The notes under the pieces were generated by a model that worked only from the letters and a program-made list of their open reading frames with translations, was not told the origin of the DNA and did not search any database. The position numbers and the translations under genes are program-made. This document shows positions 24,053-34,614 of a DNA stretch of 64,000 nt, piece after piece (the stretch's first letter is position 1; each line of letters opens with the position of its first letter). Origin of the DNA: Terrabacter tumescens (GTDB taxonomy: Bacteria > Actinomycetota > Actinomycetes > Actinomycetales > Dermatophilaceae); the NCBI RefSeq assembly GCF_014646815.1, contig NZ_BMNZ01000004.1:457103-521102 (forward strand), in the 5' to 3' direction.

Positions 24053-25063
24053 TCAGATCTTGCGCAGGCGCACCCGGCGCACCTCGTGGTTGTCGCCCTT
24101 GGACAGCACGAGGCTCGCGCGCGAGCGCGTCGGCAGGATGTTCTCGACGAGGTTCGGGCCGTTGATCTCGCGCCAGATCCGGTTGGCGGTCGCGACCGCC
24201 TCCTCGTCGGAGAGCACGGCGTAGCGGTGGAAGTACGAGTCCGGGTCGGAGAAGGCGGTCTCGCGCAGGCGCAGGAAGCGCTCGACGTACCACTTGCGCA
24301 CGTCGTCGACCCATGCGTCGACGTAGACGGAGAAGTCGAAGAAGTCGCTGACGGCGAGCCCCGTGCCGCGCACGGGGTGCACCTGGGGAGCCTGCAGCAC
24401 GTTGAGGCCCTCGACGATGAGCACGTCGGGCTGCCGCACGACGATGCGCTCGCCGGGGACGATGTCGTACGTCAGGTGGGAGTAAACGGGGGCCGTGACC
24501 TCCTCGCGCCCCGACTTGATCTCGGCGACGAAGCGCAGCAACGCGCGCCGGTCGTAGGACTCGGGGAAGCCCTTGCGCTGCAACAGTCCCCGGCTCTCGA
24601 GCTCGGCGTTGGGGAAGAGGAAGCCGTCGGTCGTCACGAGCGCGACCCGCGGGGTGTCGGGCCAGCGCGCCAGCATCTCGCGCAGGATGCGGGCGGTCGT
24701 CGACTTGCCGACGGCCACCGACCCCGCCACGCCGATGACGAAGGGCGTCTTGGCGGGACGCTCGCCGAGGAAGTCGCTCGTCACCTGGTGCAGCTGCCGC
24801 GTGGCCCCGACGTAGAAGTTGAGCAGGCGCGACAGCGGGAGGTAGACCTCCTCGACCTCGGTGAGGTCGACCCGGTCGCCGAGCCCGCGCAGGCGCGCGA
24901 GGTCGGCGTCGTCGAGGTTGAGCGGGTGGTTCTCGCGCAACCGGGACCACGCGGCCCGGTCGAACTCGACGTAGGGCGACGGGATCACCGTGCCGTTGGT
25001 GGCACTGCTCCCGTCGGAGCCGTTCTCGTCGATCTCGCTGGATGCCTGCGACACGCTGGACAT
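24053..25063 (-). CDS. coaA: Type I pantothenate kinase CoaA
   Basis: Phosphorylates pantothenate, the first step of coenzyme A synthesis. The 336-aa product has the P-loop [12 protein letters not shown] at residues 111-122, then TTDGFLFPN and KGFPESYD, and [11 protein letters not shown]; all are PanK-I hallmarks. The first 25 residues are a variable Ser/Glu-rich extension. ATG 25063 is the first that leaves room for the divergent glmS promoter; the reverse frame stays open far upstream but has no similarity there. Confidence 0.95.
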   Translation of the reverse strand: MSSVSQASSEIDENGSDGSSATNGTVIPSPYVEFDRAAWSRLRENHPLNLDDADLARLRGLGDRVDLTEVEEVYLPLSRLLNFYVGATRQLHQVTSDFLGERPAKTPFVIGVAGSVAVGKSTTARILREMLARWPDTPRVALVTTDGFLFPNAELESRGLLQRKGFPESYDRRALLRFVAEIKSGREEVTAPVYSHLTYDIVPGERIVVRQPDVLIVEGLNVLQAPQVHPVRGTGLAVSDFFDFSVYVDAWVDDVRKWYVERFLRLRETAFSDPDSYFHRYAVLSDEEAVATANRIWREINGPNLVENILPTRSRASLVLSKGDNHEVRRVRLRKI

Positions 25064-25113
25064 TCTTGCGGACACCACGGCCGGGGGTGGCGTCGGGCCC
25101 TCAGGCGTTCCCC

Positions 25114-25119
25114 TAGGCT
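25114..25119 (+). promoter_or_regulatory. -10 box TAGGCT of glmS, 7 nt before ATG (leaderless)
   Basis: TAGGCT ends 7 nt before ATG 25127 and no ribosome site is present. A leaderless glmS mRNA also excludes a glmS ribozyme in the 5' UTR. Confidence 0.65.
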
Positions 25120-25126
25120 GGTCCTC

Positions 25127-26986
25127 ATGTGTGGAATCGTGGGGTACGTCGGGCGGACCGATGACGGGACGGCGCTCGACGTCGTCATGGAGGGCCTGGC
25201 GCGCCTGGAGTACCGCGGCTACGACTCGGCCGGAGTGGCCCTGCTCGACGGGGACCACGTCGAGACCCGCAAGAAGTCGGGCAAGCTCGCCAACCTCGTG
25301 GCCGAGCTCGAGTCCGACCCGCTGCCGTCGTCGACGACCGGCATCGGCCACACCCGTTGGGCCACCCACGGAGGACCGACCGACCAGAACGCCCACCCGC
25401 ACCGCGGCGGCAAGGACGGCAAGCTCGCCCTCATCCACAACGGGATCATCGAGAACTTCCACGCCCTGAAGCAGGGCCTGCTCGCCGACGGCGTCGAGTT
25501 CACGAGCGAGACCGACACCGAGGTCGTCGCGCACCTCGTCGCGGCGGCCTACGACCGCAAGCACGACCTGACGGCCGCAATGCGGGCCGTCGTCGCCGAC
25601 CTCGAGGGTGCCTTCACGCTCCTCGCGATCCACGCCGACCAGCCCGGCGTCGTCGTCGGCGCCCGACGCAACAGCCCGCTCGTCGTCGGCCTCGGTGACG
25701 ACGCCAACTACCTCGGCTCCGACGTCGCGGCCTTCATCGGACACACCCGCCACGCGCTCGAGCTCGCCCAGGACCAGATCGTCACGATCACGCCTGACGG
25801 CGCCTCCGTCATCAACTTCGACGGCACGCCCGCCGAGGGCAAGGCCTACGAGGTCACCTGGGACGCCGCAGCCGCCGAGAAGGGCGGCTACGCGACGTTC
25901 ATGGAGAAGGAGATCCACGACCAGCCGCACGCCGTGGCCGACACGCTCCTCGGGCGCACCGACGCCGAGGGCCGGCTCGTCCTCGACGAGATGAGCATCT
26001 CCGAGGAGCAGCTCAATGCCGTCGACCGCATCACCATCGTCGCCTGCGGCACGGCCGCCTACGCCGGCATGGTCGCGAAGTACGCCATCGAGCACTGGAC
26101 GCGCATCCCCGTCGAGGTCGCGCTCGCGCACGAGTTCCGCTACTGCGACCCGATCGTCAACGAGCGCACGCTCGTCGTCTCGATCAGCCAGTCCGGCGAG
26201 ACGATGGACACCCTGATGGCCGTCAAGCACGCCCGCGAGCTCGGGGCCATCACGGTGTCGGTGTGCAACACGCACGGCTCGACGATCCCGCGCGAGTCCG
26301 ACGCCGTGCTCTACACGCACGCAGGCCCCGAGATCGCCGTCGCCTCGACCAAGGCGTTCCTCGCCCAGATCACCGCCTGCTACGTGCTCGGGCTCTACCT
26401 CGCGCAGCTGCGCGGCGGCTCCTACGCCGACGACGCCCAGTCGGTCATGAAGGAGCTGGGCGGCGTCCCGGCCAAGATCGAGACCCTCCTCGGCCAGATG
26501 GGCCGGGTCAAGGAGATCGCGAAGTTCATGGCCGACACCCGCTCGGTCCTCTTCCTCGGTCGCCACGTCGGCTACCCGATCGCCATGGAGGGCGCGCTCA
26601 AGCTCAAGGAGCTCGCCTACATCCACGCCGAGGGCTTCGCCGCCGGCGAGCTCAAGCACGGCCCGATCGCGCTCATCGAGCCGGGCCAGCCGGTCTTCGT
26701 CGTCGTGCCGTCGCCGATGAGCGAGCACGGCCTGCACGGCAAGGTCGTCAGCAACATCCAGGAGATCCGCGCCCGCGGCGCCCGCACCCTCGTCATCGCC
26801 GAGGAGGGCGACGAGGCCGTGGTGCCGTTCGCCGACGAGGTCATCCGGGTGCCCGCGACCTCGCCGCTGCTCGCGCCGCTGCTCACGGTCGTGCCGCTGC
26901 AGGTGTTCGCCCTGTGGCTCTCGACGGCCAAGGGCCTCGACGTCGACCAGCCGCGCAACCTCGCCAAGTCGGTCACGGTCGAGTGA
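25127..26986 (+). CDS. glmS: Glutamine-fructose-6-phosphate aminotransferase (isomerizing)
   Basis: Makes glucosamine-6-phosphate from fructose-6-P and glutamine, committing carbon to peptidoglycan (and to mycothiol). The 619-aa product starts [10 protein letters not shown], where Cys2 becomes the N-terminal glutaminase nucleophile. The glutaminase domain (1-230) has HTRWATHG and HNGIIENF; two SIS domains follow ([20 protein letters not shown]), and the C-terminus AKSVTVE is the conserved lid. It heads an operon with acpS and nnr. Confidence 0.97.
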   Translation: MCGIVGYVGRTDDGTALDVVMEGLARLEYRGYDSAGVALLDGDHVETRKKSGKLANLVAELESDPLPSSTTGIGHTRWATHGGPTDQNAHPHRGGKDGKLALIHNGIIENFHALKQGLLADGVEFTSETDTEVVAHLVAAAYDRKHDLTAAMRAVVADLEGAFTLLAIHADQPGVVVGARRNSPLVVGLGDDANYLGSDVAAFIGHTRHALELAQDQIVTITPDGASVINFDGTPAEGKAYEVTWDAAAAEKGGYATFMEKEIHDQPHAVADTLLGRTDAEGRLVLDEMSISEEQLNAVDRITIVACGTAAYAGMVAKYAIEHWTRIPVEVALAHEFRYCDPIVNERTLVVSISQSGETMDTLMAVKHARELGAITVSVCNTHGSTIPRESDAVLYTHAGPEIAVASTKAFLAQITACYVLGLYLAQLRGGSYADDAQSVMKELGGVPAKIETLLGQMGRVKEIAKFMADTRSVLFLGRHVGYPIAMEGALKLKELAYIHAEGFAAGELKHGPIALIEPGQPVFVVVPSPMSEHGLHGKVVSNIQEIRARGARTLVIAEEGDEAVVPFADEVIRVPATSPLLAPLLTVVPLQVFALWLSTAKGLDVDQPRNLAKSVTVE

Positions 26987-26987
26987 C

Positions 26988-27338
26988 GTGATCGTCGGGG
27001 TCGGGATCGACGTCGTGGACATCGAGCGTTTCGAGGCGACCCTCGAGCGCACCCCGGCGCTGCGCGAGCGTCTCTTCACCGCCGACGAGCGCCACCTCGG
27101 CATCGCCTCCCTCGCGGCGCGGTTCGCCGCCAAGGAGGCGCTCGCCAAGTCGCTCGGCGCCCCGGTCGGGCTGCACTGGACCGACGCCCAGGTCGTGACC
27201 AACGACGACGGGCGCCCATCGCTCGAGATCGGCGGCACGGTGCTGGCCCGGGCCAACGACCTCGGCGTCGACTCCTTCCACCTGTCCCTGTCGCACGACG
27301 CGGGTGTCGCGTCGGCCGTCGTCATCGCGGAGGGCTGA
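26988..27338 (+). CDS. acpS: Holo-[acyl-carrier-protein] synthase AcpS
   Basis: Transfers 4'-phosphopantetheine from CoA to acyl carrier protein. The 116-aa product has the signature [12 protein letters not shown] with the Mg-binding Asp8 and [12 protein letters not shown] with the second acidic ligand, then [18 protein letters not shown] 26988 starts 1 nt after the glmS stop. Together with coaA next door, two CoA-linked steps lie close. Confidence 0.95.
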   Translation: MIVGVGIDVVDIERFEATLERTPALRERLFTADERHLGIASLAARFAAKEALAKSLGAPVGLHWTDAQVVTNDDGRPSLEIGGTVLARANDLGVDSFHLSLSHDAGVASAVVIAEG

Positions 27339-28915
27339 TGATCCGCGCACACTCCGTCGAGTCCGTCCGGGCCGCTGAAGCAGCCGCCATGGCGCAGCTG
27401 CCCGAGGGTGAGCTCATGTCGCGGGCCGCGCTCGGCCTCGCCGAGGTGGCCGCCGCGCGCCTCGCCGACACCGACGGCACCACCGTCGTCGGTCTCATCG
27501 GCGCCGGCGACAACGGCGGTGACACGTTGTATGCCGTCGCCCACCTCGCCGAGTCGGGTTTCGCCTGCGCCGTGGTGCTGGTCCCCGCGTCGGGTCGGGA
27601 GGGCGTGCACGCCGCCGGCCTGGCTGCCGCCGAGGCTGCCGGGGTCATGGTCCACGAGGCCGCCGGCGCCGCTGCGGCCGCCGCCGAGGTCGTGGCGGAG
27701 GCCGACGTCGTGCTCGACGGCATCGTCGGAATCGGTGGTCGTCCCGGGCTGCGTCCGGATGCCGCGCGACTCGTCGACGCCGTCGACGACGACGCGTGGG
27801 TCATCGCGGTCGACCTTGCCAGCGGGCTCGACCCGGCCGGCGAGGAGGGCGAGGACGACGCCGTCTGGGCCAACGAGACCGTCACGTTCGGCACGCCGAA
27901 GCCCGTGCACCTGCTCCCGGCGGGCGAGGCCGCCACCGGCCGCCTGACCGTCGTCGACATCGGCATCGACGTGGACGACGTGCCCCCAGCTGTCGAGCGC
28001 CTGACGTGGGACGACGTCGCAGGCCTCTGGCCCGTGCCCGGCAGCGGCGACGACAAGTACTCCCGCGGCGTCCTCGGCGTCGTGGCCGGCAGCGAGGCCT
28101 ATCCCGGCGCCGCAGTGCTCACCACCACCTCGGCCGCCGAGGCCGGGGTCGGGATGCTCCGCTACGTCGGCACGCCGACCCCGGTCGGGCTCGTGCACCA
28201 GGCCGTCCCCGAGGCGGTCGTCGGTGACGGCCGCGTCCAGGCCTGGGTCGTCGGGCCCGGTCTCGACACGGACGCCGACGACTCCGACGCCCGCACCCAG
28301 CTCGACGCGGCGCGCGCAGCCCTGGCGAGCGACCTGCCCGTCGTCGTCGACGCCGGGGGACTGGCGCTCGTCGAGGGCCGGCGCGACGTGCCGACCGTCC
28401 TGACGCCGCACGCCGGTGAGCTCGCGCGCCTGCTGACCCGCCTCGAAGCCGCTGCGCAGGGGACCGATGACGCAACTTCGGCTGCTCCCGAGCCCGGCCC
28501 GAGCACAGATGACGCCCGAAGCTCCGTCAACCGTCCCGCCGAAGTCACCGCCGACGACGTCAAGGCCGACCGGCTCGGGCACGCCCGGCGCCTCGTCGCC
28601 CTGACCGGCGCCACGGTGCTCCTCAAGGGCGCGACGACGCTCGTCGTCACCGATGGTGAGCCCGTGCGCTCGCAGGCCGACGCGCCGCCGTGGCTCGCCA
28701 CGGCCGGGGCCGGCGACGTGCTCTCCGGCGTCATCGGAGCCCTGCTCGCGGCCGGCCTGACGCCTCATGACGCCGCGTCCCTCGGAGCCATGGTCCACGG
28801 CGTCACGGCCGACCGGGTGTCCGGCGGCGGTCCGCTGCGGGCACTCGCGGTGGCACACGGCATACGCCCCACGGTGCGGGACCTGCTGGCCCGCGGACGG
28901 TCCGCCCCGAGCTGA
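27338..28915 (+). CDS. Bifunctional NAD(P)HX epimerase / ADP- or ATP-dependent NAD(P)HX dehydratase
   Basis: Repairs hydrated NAD(P)H. The N-terminal half (about 1-215) is the epimerase ([30 protein letters not shown]); the C-terminal half (about 230-520) is the ribokinase-like dehydratase ([46 protein letters not shown]). An Ala/Thr/Pro-rich insertion of about 35 residues near 375-410 splits the dehydratase domain just after [12 protein letters not shown] overlaps the acpS stop by 1 nt (TGATG). Confidence 0.92.
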   Translation: MIRAHSVESVRAAEAAAMAQLPEGELMSRAALGLAEVAAARLADTDGTTVVGLIGAGDNGGDTLYAVAHLAESGFACAVVLVPASGREGVHAAGLAAAEAAGVMVHEAAGAAAAAAEVVAEADVVLDGIVGIGGRPGLRPDAARLVDAVDDDAWVIAVDLASGLDPAGEEGEDDAVWANETVTFGTPKPVHLLPAGEAATGRLTVVDIGIDVDDVPPAVERLTWDDVAGLWPVPGSGDDKYSRGVLGVVAGSEAYPGAAVLTTTSAAEAGVGMLRYVGTPTPVGLVHQAVPEAVVGDGRVQAWVVGPGLDTDADDSDARTQLDAARAALASDLPVVVDAGGLALVEGRRDVPTVLTPHAGELARLLTRLEAAAQGTDDATSAAPEPGPSTDDARSSVNRPAEVTADDVKADRLGHARRLVALTGATVLLKGATTLVVTDGEPVRSQADAPPWLATAGAGDVLSGVIGALLAAGLTPHDAASLGAMVHGVTADRVSGGGPLRALAVAHGIRPTVRDLLARGRSAPS

Positions 28916-28986
28916 CCCGGCCCGCGGCGAAGCCCGCCGCCACGCCCCGTTCCCGGACAGCCCTGACGAACTGCGAGACTGCACGC

Positions 28987-30210
28987 ATGAGCGAGATCGA
29001 CGCCTCTGACGCCGACCGGACCGTGACGGACCCGTCCGGTGACGCTGCCGCGGGCAGCGCCGCGCCGCAGACCCACGGCCTGACCGTGTGGGCCGAGATC
29101 GACCTCGCCGCGCTGGAGTCCAACGTGCGTACCCTGCGCGCCCTCGCCCCGTCGTCGGAGCTCATGGCCGTGGTCAAGGCCGACGCCTACGGCCACGGGC
29201 TGCTGCAGGTCGCGCGCGCCGCGGTGCGCGGCGGAGCCACCTGGGTCGGCGTCGCCCAGTTCGGCGAGGCCTTCGCGCTGCGCGACGCGGGCCTGACGAC
29301 ACGGCTGCTGACCTGGCTCAGCGTCCCCGGCGCCGACTTCGCCGGCGCCGTCGAGCGCGACATCGACCTCTCCGCGTCGGCGCCCTGGGTGCTCGACGAG
29401 ATCGCCGCGGCGGCGTCCTCGCTGGGGCGCACGGCGAGAGTGCACCTCAAGGCCGACACGGGCCTGGGCCGTGGGGGTGCCTACGGCGCCGACTGGACCA
29501 CGCTCGTGCAGCACGCCCGGCGGCTCGAGGAGGGCGGTTCGGTCACCGTGGTGGGCCTCTGGACCCACTTCGCGCACGCCGACTCTCCCGAGCACCCCAC
29601 CGTGCTGGCCCAGCAGGAGCGCTTCTTCGAGGCCGTCGCCGAGGCCGAGCAGGCCGGCATCCGGCCCGAGGTGCGCCACCTCGCCAACTCCGCCGCCACC
29701 CTCGTCCACCCCTCGGCGCACGCCGACCTCGTGCGCCCCGGCATCGCGATGTACGGCCTGACCCCGGTGCCGCAGGTCGAGGACGACTTCGGGCTGCGGC
29801 CCGTCATGACGCTCCGGGCCCGCCTCGCCCTCGTCAAGGCGCTCCCGGCCGGTCAGGGCATCAGCTACGGCCATGCCTATGTCCCCGACGTCGACACCGT
29901 CGTCGGGCTCGTGCCGGCGGGATATGCCGACGGCGTGCCGCGCAACGCGACCAACGTCGGACCGCTCCTCGTCGAGGGCCGCCGCACCACGATCGCCGGA
30001 CGGGTCTGCATGGACCAGTTCGTCGTCGACCTCGGGCCCGGCTCGCAGGCGCGCGCAGGCGACGTCGTCACGCTCTTCGGCGGGGCGCCCGGCGAGCCCA
30101 CGGCGCAGGACTGGGCCGACGCCACCGACACCATCAGCTACGAGATCGTCACGAGGCTCGGCGCCCGCGTGCCCCGGCTCTACGTGGGCGGGCCGGGGGA
30201 GGACGCATGA
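28987..30210 (+). CDS. alr: Alanine racemase
   Basis: PLP enzyme that makes D-alanine for peptidoglycan. The 407-aa product carries the PLP lysine at about Lys64 ([11 protein letters not shown]) and the opposite catalytic Tyr in [12 protein letters not shown], plus [11 protein letters not shown] and [11 protein letters not shown]. The first 30 residues are a variable extension. GAGACT lies 6 nt before the ATG, a weak leaderless signal. The stop overlaps the hydrolase gene by 4 nt. Confidence 0.95.
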   Translation: MSEIDASDADRTVTDPSGDAAAGSAAPQTHGLTVWAEIDLAALESNVRTLRALAPSSELMAVVKADAYGHGLLQVARAAVRGGATWVGVAQFGEAFALRDAGLTTRLLTWLSVPGADFAGAVERDIDLSASAPWVLDEIAAAASSLGRTARVHLKADTGLGRGGAYGADWTTLVQHARRLEEGGSVTVVGLWTHFAHADSPEHPTVLAQQERFFEAVAEAEQAGIRPEVRHLANSAATLVHPSAHADLVRPGIAMYGLTPVPQVEDDFGLRPVMTLRARLALVKALPAGQGISYGHAYVPDVDTVVGLVPAGYADGVPRNATNVGPLLVEGRRTTIAGRVCMDQFVVDLGPGSQARAGDVVTLFGGAPGEPTAQDWADATDTISYEIVTRLGARVPRLYVGGPGEDA

Positions 30211-31457
30211 GCCCGCGTCGCAACCCCGTCATCGGCATCGCCGCAGCGACCCTCGGCGTGGCCGCCGGTGTCGCCGCGGGCATCGCCGCGGACCGGGCCG
30301 GCAAGCACCGGGCTGCCATGGAGGCCCTCGAGACCCCCGAGCTGCTCGACATCACGCCCGACGAGGAGCGTGTCGTCGTCACCGACGACGGCGTCCTGCT
30401 CCACGTCGAGGTCGACCGGCCTGCCCAGGCGGCCGCGCGCGAGGCCGCCGACGGCGCGACCCAGCACGATCGTCCGGAGGAGCTGCCCACCGTCGTGCTG
30501 ACGCACGGCTACTGCCTCAGCCTGCGCTGCTGGGTCTACCAGCGGCGGGCCCTCAAGGACGCCGGCTACCGCGTCGTCAGCTGGGACCAGCGCGGCCACG
30601 GTCGCTCGGGCCGCGGCGAGAAGGACAGCTACACGATCGACCGTCTGGGCCACGACCTGCACACCGTCATCGACCAGGTCGTGCCCGAGGGTGACATCGT
30701 GCTCGTCGGGCACTCCATGGGCGGCATGACGATGCTCGCCCTCGGCGAGCACGACCCGGCGTTCGTCGTCGCCCGCGTCGTCGGCGCCGCCTTCGTCGCG
30801 ACGAGCGCGGGGGGCCTCATGCTGGCCAACGGTGGCCGGGTGGCGACCCTCGGTCGCCTCATGCTCGAGCGACTCGGCCCGGGGGTGCTCGGCTCTCTGG
30901 CCCACCGGCCCGAGCTGTTCACCCGGGTCCGACGGGTGGCGCGGGACCTCGAGCACTTCATGGTGGAGCAGAACTCGTTCGCCTCGCCGGTGCCGCGCTC
31001 CGTCGTCCGCTACACCGCCGACATCCTGCTCAGCACGCCGCTCGACGTCGTCAACGACTACCTGCAGACGTTCGACGGCTTCGACAAGCGGCCTGCCCTG
31101 CTCGAGTTCCGCCACGCCGTCGTGCTCGTCTTCAACGGTCGCGACGACATCCTGACGCCGCCGTCGCACAGCGAGCTCATCGTCGAGGGCATCCCGGGCG
31201 CCGAGCACATCGTCGTCAACGACGCCGGGCACGTCATCATGCTCGAGCACCCCGACCTGCTCAACGCCCACCTCGTCCAGCTCGTCGACCAGGCGGCCCG
31301 CGCCCGGGCCGAGCAGATCGAGGTCGACAACCAGCCGCGCGTGCGCCGCATCGTCACCGACGTCGCCAAGAACCGCCGCCAGCGCCGCCTGCAGACGAAG
31401 GCCGCCGAGCTCGCCCGGGCGCGCCGCGGCAAGCGCAGCCGGCCCAAGGGAGCCTGA
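30207..31457 (+). CDS. Alpha/beta-fold hydrolase with N-terminal membrane anchor
   Basis: A 416-aa protein with an N-terminal hydrophobic stretch (IGIAAATLGVAAGVAAGIAA) that could be a signal anchor. The hydrolase fold has the oxyanion region LTHGYCLSLRCW, the nucleophile elbow LVGHSMGGMTM, an acid in FNGRDDILTPP, and catalytic His in VNDAGHVIML. A basic C-terminal tail of about 60 residues follows. It stands in the alr-tsaE gap as in other actinobacteria. Substrate unknown. Confidence 0.88.
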   Translation: MSPRRNPVIGIAAATLGVAAGVAAGIAADRAGKHRAAMEALETPELLDITPDEERVVVTDDGVLLHVEVDRPAQAAAREAADGATQHDRPEELPTVVLTHGYCLSLRCWVYQRRALKDAGYRVVSWDQRGHGRSGRGEKDSYTIDRLGHDLHTVIDQVVPEGDIVLVGHSMGGMTMLALGEHDPAFVVARVVGAAFVATSAGGLMLANGGRVATLGRLMLERLGPGVLGSLAHRPELFTRVRRVARDLEHFMVEQNSFASPVPRSVVRYTADILLSTPLDVVNDYLQTFDGFDKRPALLEFRHAVVLVFNGRDDILTPPSHSELIVEGIPGAEHIVVNDAGHVIMLEHPDLLNAHLVQLVDQAARARAEQIEVDNQPRVRRIVTDVAKNRRQRRLQTKAAELARARRGKRSRPKGA

Positions 31458-31460
31458 CCC

Positions 31461-31925
31461 GTGGAGCGGCAGCTGCGGTGGGCGACCACCGAGGACACCC
31501 AGGACTTCGGCCGCCGGCTCGGCGCCCTGCTCCGCGGCGGCGACGTGCTCGTCCTCACCGGCGACCTCGGCGCCGGCAAGACGACGCTGACCCAGGGCAT
31601 CGCCGAGGGGCTCGGGGTGCGCGGCCCGATCACCTCGCCGACGTTCGTCATCGCGCGCGTGCACCCGTCGCTCGTCGGCGGCCCGGCGCTCGTCCACGTC
31701 GACGCCTACCGGCTCGGCTCCGCGCTCGAGCTCGACGACCTCGACCTCGACGCCGACCTCGACGCCAGCGTGACCGTCGTCGAGTGGGGCGCCGGGCTCG
31801 CCGAGCAGCTGAGCGACGAGCGCCTCGAGCTCACCATCACCGGCGAGGACGTCCGCACGGCCCACCTCGTCGGGGTCGGGGAGCGCTGGGACGCCGTCCT
31901 CGACGCCGTCGCGCCCGAGAGCTGA
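31461..31925 (+). CDS. tsaE: tRNA threonylcarbamoyladenosine biosynthesis ATPase TsaE
   Basis: ATPase of the t6A37 tRNA modification complex (TsaB-TsaD-TsaE). The 154-aa product has the P-loop GDLGAGKTT near residues 34-42, the conserved ITSPTFVI, HVDAYRL and VVEWG. GTG 31461 lies 3 nt after the hydrolase stop. Confidence 0.95.
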   Translation: MERQLRWATTEDTQDFGRRLGALLRGGDVLVLTGDLGAGKTTLTQGIAEGLGVRGPITSPTFVIARVHPSLVGGPALVHVDAYRLGSALELDDLDLDADLDASVTVVEWGAGLAEQLSDERLELTITGEDVRTAHLVGVGERWDAVLDAVAPES

Positions 31926-32048
31926 CGCCACCCGGCACGCTCGGCCACCCGTGTGGCCACGCACCCGGCCACGCGCGGACGTCGCTTCGGCTCGCGGCGG
32001 GGCACGCGGCATACGACCTCGGGTTCGGGGACCCCGCTCGTGCTCGGA

Positions 32049-32054
32049 TAGCCT
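32049..32054 (+). promoter_or_regulatory. -10 box TAGCCT of tsaB, 7 nt before GTG (leaderless)
   Basis: TAGCCT ends 7 nt before GTG 32062. The 136-bp gap after tsaE also holds a GGCATAC motif at 32008, so tsaB-rimI-tsaD probably has its own promoter. Confidence 0.6.
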
Positions 32055-32061
32055 GACCGTC

Positions 32062-32775
32062 GTGCTCCTGCTCGCGATCGACACCTCCACGACCGCCATC
32101 ACCGTCGGCCTGCACGACGGCGCCTCGGTCGTCGCGGAGGCCACGACCCTCGACGCCCGCGCGCACGCCGAGCACCTCGCGCCGAACATCCGCGCGGCCC
32201 TGGCCTCGGCCGGAGCCGAGCCCGGCGACGTCACGGACGTCGTCGTCGGCATCGGTCCCGGACCCTTCACCGGCCTGCGCGTCGGCATCGTCACCGGCCG
32301 CACCTTCGCCTTCGCGCTCGGCCTGCCGGTGCGCGGCCTGGCGAGCCTCGACGCCCTCGCCCACGAGGCCTGGCTGGAGGGGCGCCGCGGCGACCTGCTC
32401 GTCGCCACCGACGCCCGCCGCAAGGAGGTGTATGCCGCGACCTACAGCCTGGGGGACGAGCGCGCCTGCCGCGTCGGCGAGCCCGTCGTGTCGCGTGCCG
32501 CCGACCTGCCTGACGAGGTGCGCGGGCTGCCCACGGCGGGGCGCGGTCCGACGCTCTACGCCGACGTACTGCCCGACGCGGTCGGCCCGCGCGACGTCAG
32601 CGGGGGAGTCCTCGCCGACCTCGCGGCACGTCGGCTGCGGGAGTCGCCGGCCGGTCCTGCGGACGAGCTGCAGCTGGTCGACCCCGGCCACGGCTTCGAC
32701 GGGCTCGAGCCGCTCTACCTCCGACGGCCGGATGCGGCGCCCGCCCCGCCGTCGAAGAAGTCGACGCTCGGATGA
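32062..32775 (+). CDS. tsaB: tRNA threonylcarbamoyladenosine biosynthesis protein TsaB
   Basis: Inactive paralogue of TsaD that dimerises with it. The 237-aa product has [16 protein letters not shown], the conserved [23 protein letters not shown] and [13 protein letters not shown] 32062 is set by the leaderless -10 box and by the family start; a longer upstream frame has no similarity. It overlaps rimI by 4 nt. Confidence 0.95.
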   Translation: MLLLAIDTSTTAITVGLHDGASVVAEATTLDARAHAEHLAPNIRAALASAGAEPGDVTDVVVGIGPGPFTGLRVGIVTGRTFAFALGLPVRGLASLDALAHEAWLEGRRGDLLVATDARRKEVYAATYSLGDERACRVGEPVVSRAADLPDEVRGLPTAGRGPTLYADVLPDAVGPRDVSGGVLADLAARRLRESPAGPADELQLVDPGHGFDGLEPLYLRRPDAAPAPPSKKSTLG

Positions 32776-33269
32776 CCGTGGCACAGCCAGAGGCCGCCGC
32801 TCCCGGAGAGGTCGTGCTGCGCGACCTCCAGTGGACCGACCTCGCGCACCTCGCCGAGCTCGAGCAGCAGCTCTTCGCCGACGACGCGTGGTCCGAGGCG
32901 ACGTGGTGGACCGAGCTCGCCGGGCGACCGCGCCGCGACTACGTCGTCGCGACGACGCCCGACGGGACCATCGCCGGGTATGCCGGTCTCGACGTCGCGG
33001 GCGACGTGGCCGACGTCATGACCATCGCCACCGCACCCGGGCACCAGGGACGCGGCACCGGTCGCGTGCTCCTCACCGAGCTCGTGCGCCGCGCCGCCGC
33101 GCGAGGTGTCGAGGCGGTGCTCCTCGAGGTGCGGGCCGACAACGACGCCGCCCGGCGCCTCTACGACCGCGCCGGCTTCGAGGTCATCTCGGTCCGCCGG
33201 CGCTACTACCAACCCGGCGACGTGGACGCGCTCGTGATGCGCCTGCTCGTCACGAAGGGAGACGCATGA
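32772..33269 (+). CDS. rimI: Ribosomal protein S18 alanine N-acetyltransferase RimI
   Basis: GNAT enzyme of 165 aa between tsaB and tsaD, the usual place of rimI. It has [14 protein letters not shown], the acetyl-CoA loop [13 protein letters not shown] near residue 95, [19 protein letters not shown] and a C-terminal [15 protein letters not shown]. Besides S18, other N-terminal Ala/Gly substrates are known for this family. Confidence 0.92.
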   Translation: MTVAQPEAAAPGEVVLRDLQWTDLAHLAELEQQLFADDAWSEATWWTELAGRPRRDYVVATTPDGTIAGYAGLDVAGDVADVMTIATAPGHQGRGTGRVLLTELVRRAAARGVEAVLLEVRADNDAARRLYDRAGFEVISVRRRYYQPGDVDALVMRLLVTKGDA

Positions 33270-34312
33270 GCGACGAGCCCCTCGTCCTCGGCATCGAGAC
33301 GTCCTGCGACGAGACCGGGGTCGGCATCGTCCGCGGGCAGACGCTCCTCGTCGACACGGTCGCGAGCAGCGTCGAGGAGCACGCACGCTTCGGCGGCGTC
33401 GTGCCCGAGGTCGCGAGCCGCGCCCACCTCGAGGCGATGGTCCCCACCATCGAGCGCGCCTGCCGGGAGGCCGGCGTGCAGCTGCGCGACCTCGACGCCA
33501 TCTCCGTGACGTCCGGCCCCGGCCTGGCCGGCGCGCTCCTCGTCGGCGTCGCCTCGGCGAAGGCGCTCGCGCTCGCCCTCGGCAAGCCGATCTACGGCGT
33601 CAACCACCTCGCCTCGCACGTCGCCGTCGACATCGTCGAGCACGGCCCGCTGCCCGAGCCGACGATGGCGATGCTCGTCTCGGGCGGTCACTCCTCGCTC
33701 CTGCTCGTGCCCGACGTCACCAACGACGTGCGCTCGCTCGGCTCGACGATGGACGACGCCGCCGGCGAGGCCTTCGACAAGGTCGCGCGCGTCCTCGGAC
33801 TGCCGTTCCCCGGTGGCCCGCACGTGGATCGCGCTGCGCGAGAGGGCAACCGGATCGCCATCGACTTCCCCCGCGGCCTCACGACCGGCCGCGACATGGA
33901 GCGGCACCGCTTCGACTTCTCCTTCTCCGGCCTCAAGACCGCCGTCGCCCGGTGGGTCGAGACCCGTCAGCGCGCCGGCGAGACCGTGCCCGTCGCCGAC
34001 GTCGCGGCGAGCTTCCAGGAGGCCGTCGTCGACGTGCTGACCCGCAAGGCCCTGCTCGCCTGCAAGGAGCACGACGTCGAGCACCTGCTCATCGGCGGCG
34101 GCGTCGCGGCCAACTCCCGCCTGCGCGCGCTCGCCCAGGAGCGGTGCGACAAGGCCGGCGTGAACCTCCGCGTGCCCCGGCCGGGCCTGTGCACCGACAA
34201 CGGGGCCATGGTGGCGGCGCTCGGGGCGCAGATGGTGGCCAAGGGGCGCGAGCCGAGCGACCTCGGACTTCCCACGGACTCGTCGATGCCGGTCACTCTC
34301 GTTCAGGCTTAG
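33266..34312 (+). CDS. tsaD: tRNA N6-adenosine threonylcarbamoyltransferase TsaD
   Basis: Transfers the threonylcarbamoyl group to A37 of ANN-decoding tRNAs. The 348-aa product begins [17 protein letters not shown], has the metal-binding HxxxH in [39 protein letters not shown] and the C-terminal [11 protein letters not shown]. It ends the tsaB-rimI-tsaD operon; 302 bp follow before the next gene. Confidence 0.97.
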   Translation: MSDEPLVLGIETSCDETGVGIVRGQTLLVDTVASSVEEHARFGGVVPEVASRAHLEAMVPTIERACREAGVQLRDLDAISVTSGPGLAGALLVGVASAKALALALGKPIYGVNHLASHVAVDIVEHGPLPEPTMAMLVSGGHSSLLLVPDVTNDVRSLGSTMDDAAGEAFDKVARVLGLPFPGGPHVDRAAREGNRIAIDFPRGLTTGRDMERHRFDFSFSGLKTAVARWVETRQRAGETVPVADVAASFQEAVVDVLTRKALLACKEHDVEHLLIGGGVAANSRLRALAQERCDKAGVNLRVPRPGLCTDNGAMVAALGAQMVAKGREPSDLGLPTDSSMPVTLVQA

Positions 34313-34614
34313 TTCCACACCTGCTTGGCTGGGCGCCCTTCGGGCGACCGGCCGCCCGCGCGGCGTGGAGCCTCAGCCGGCCGTCCCTGCCCACGCCCAC
34401 GTCCGTATGCCGGCGGCCGGCTGCCGATGCCGCGCGGACGGCCGGTCACCCTCGTTCTCGACCCCACGCGCGGCTCTCGTCCTGGCTGGGTGAGTCCCGG
34501 CCACGACGTATGAGCAGGCCCCCGCGATCGTCTGGTGGCGCCTGGGAGGTCGGGGCGTCGGTGGGGGCTGGTGACTGTCATGTGTCCGGTTGCCGAGTGC
34601 AACCCTGCCGGTGG
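34313..34614. other. 302-bp intergenic stretch after tsaD
   Basis: Converging genes flank this stretch. It holds a short hairpin CGCCC-TTC-GGGCG (34334-34346), a possible tsaD terminator, one GTATGCC motif (34405), and GGTTGC/GCAACC (34588-34604) next to the GH3 stop. No coding frame is convincing. Confidence 0.5.

Noticed and set aside
25064-25126. glmS ribozyme upstream of glmS
   Set aside because: Only 63 bp separate coaA and glmS and the -10 box is 7 nt from the ATG, leaving no room for the ribozyme; the ribozyme is also a Firmicute feature.
24053-28984. A 1643-residue open frame on the minus strand
   Set aside because: Only the last 336 codons are real (coaA). The rest is the antisense of glmS, acpS and nnr, an artefact of high GC.
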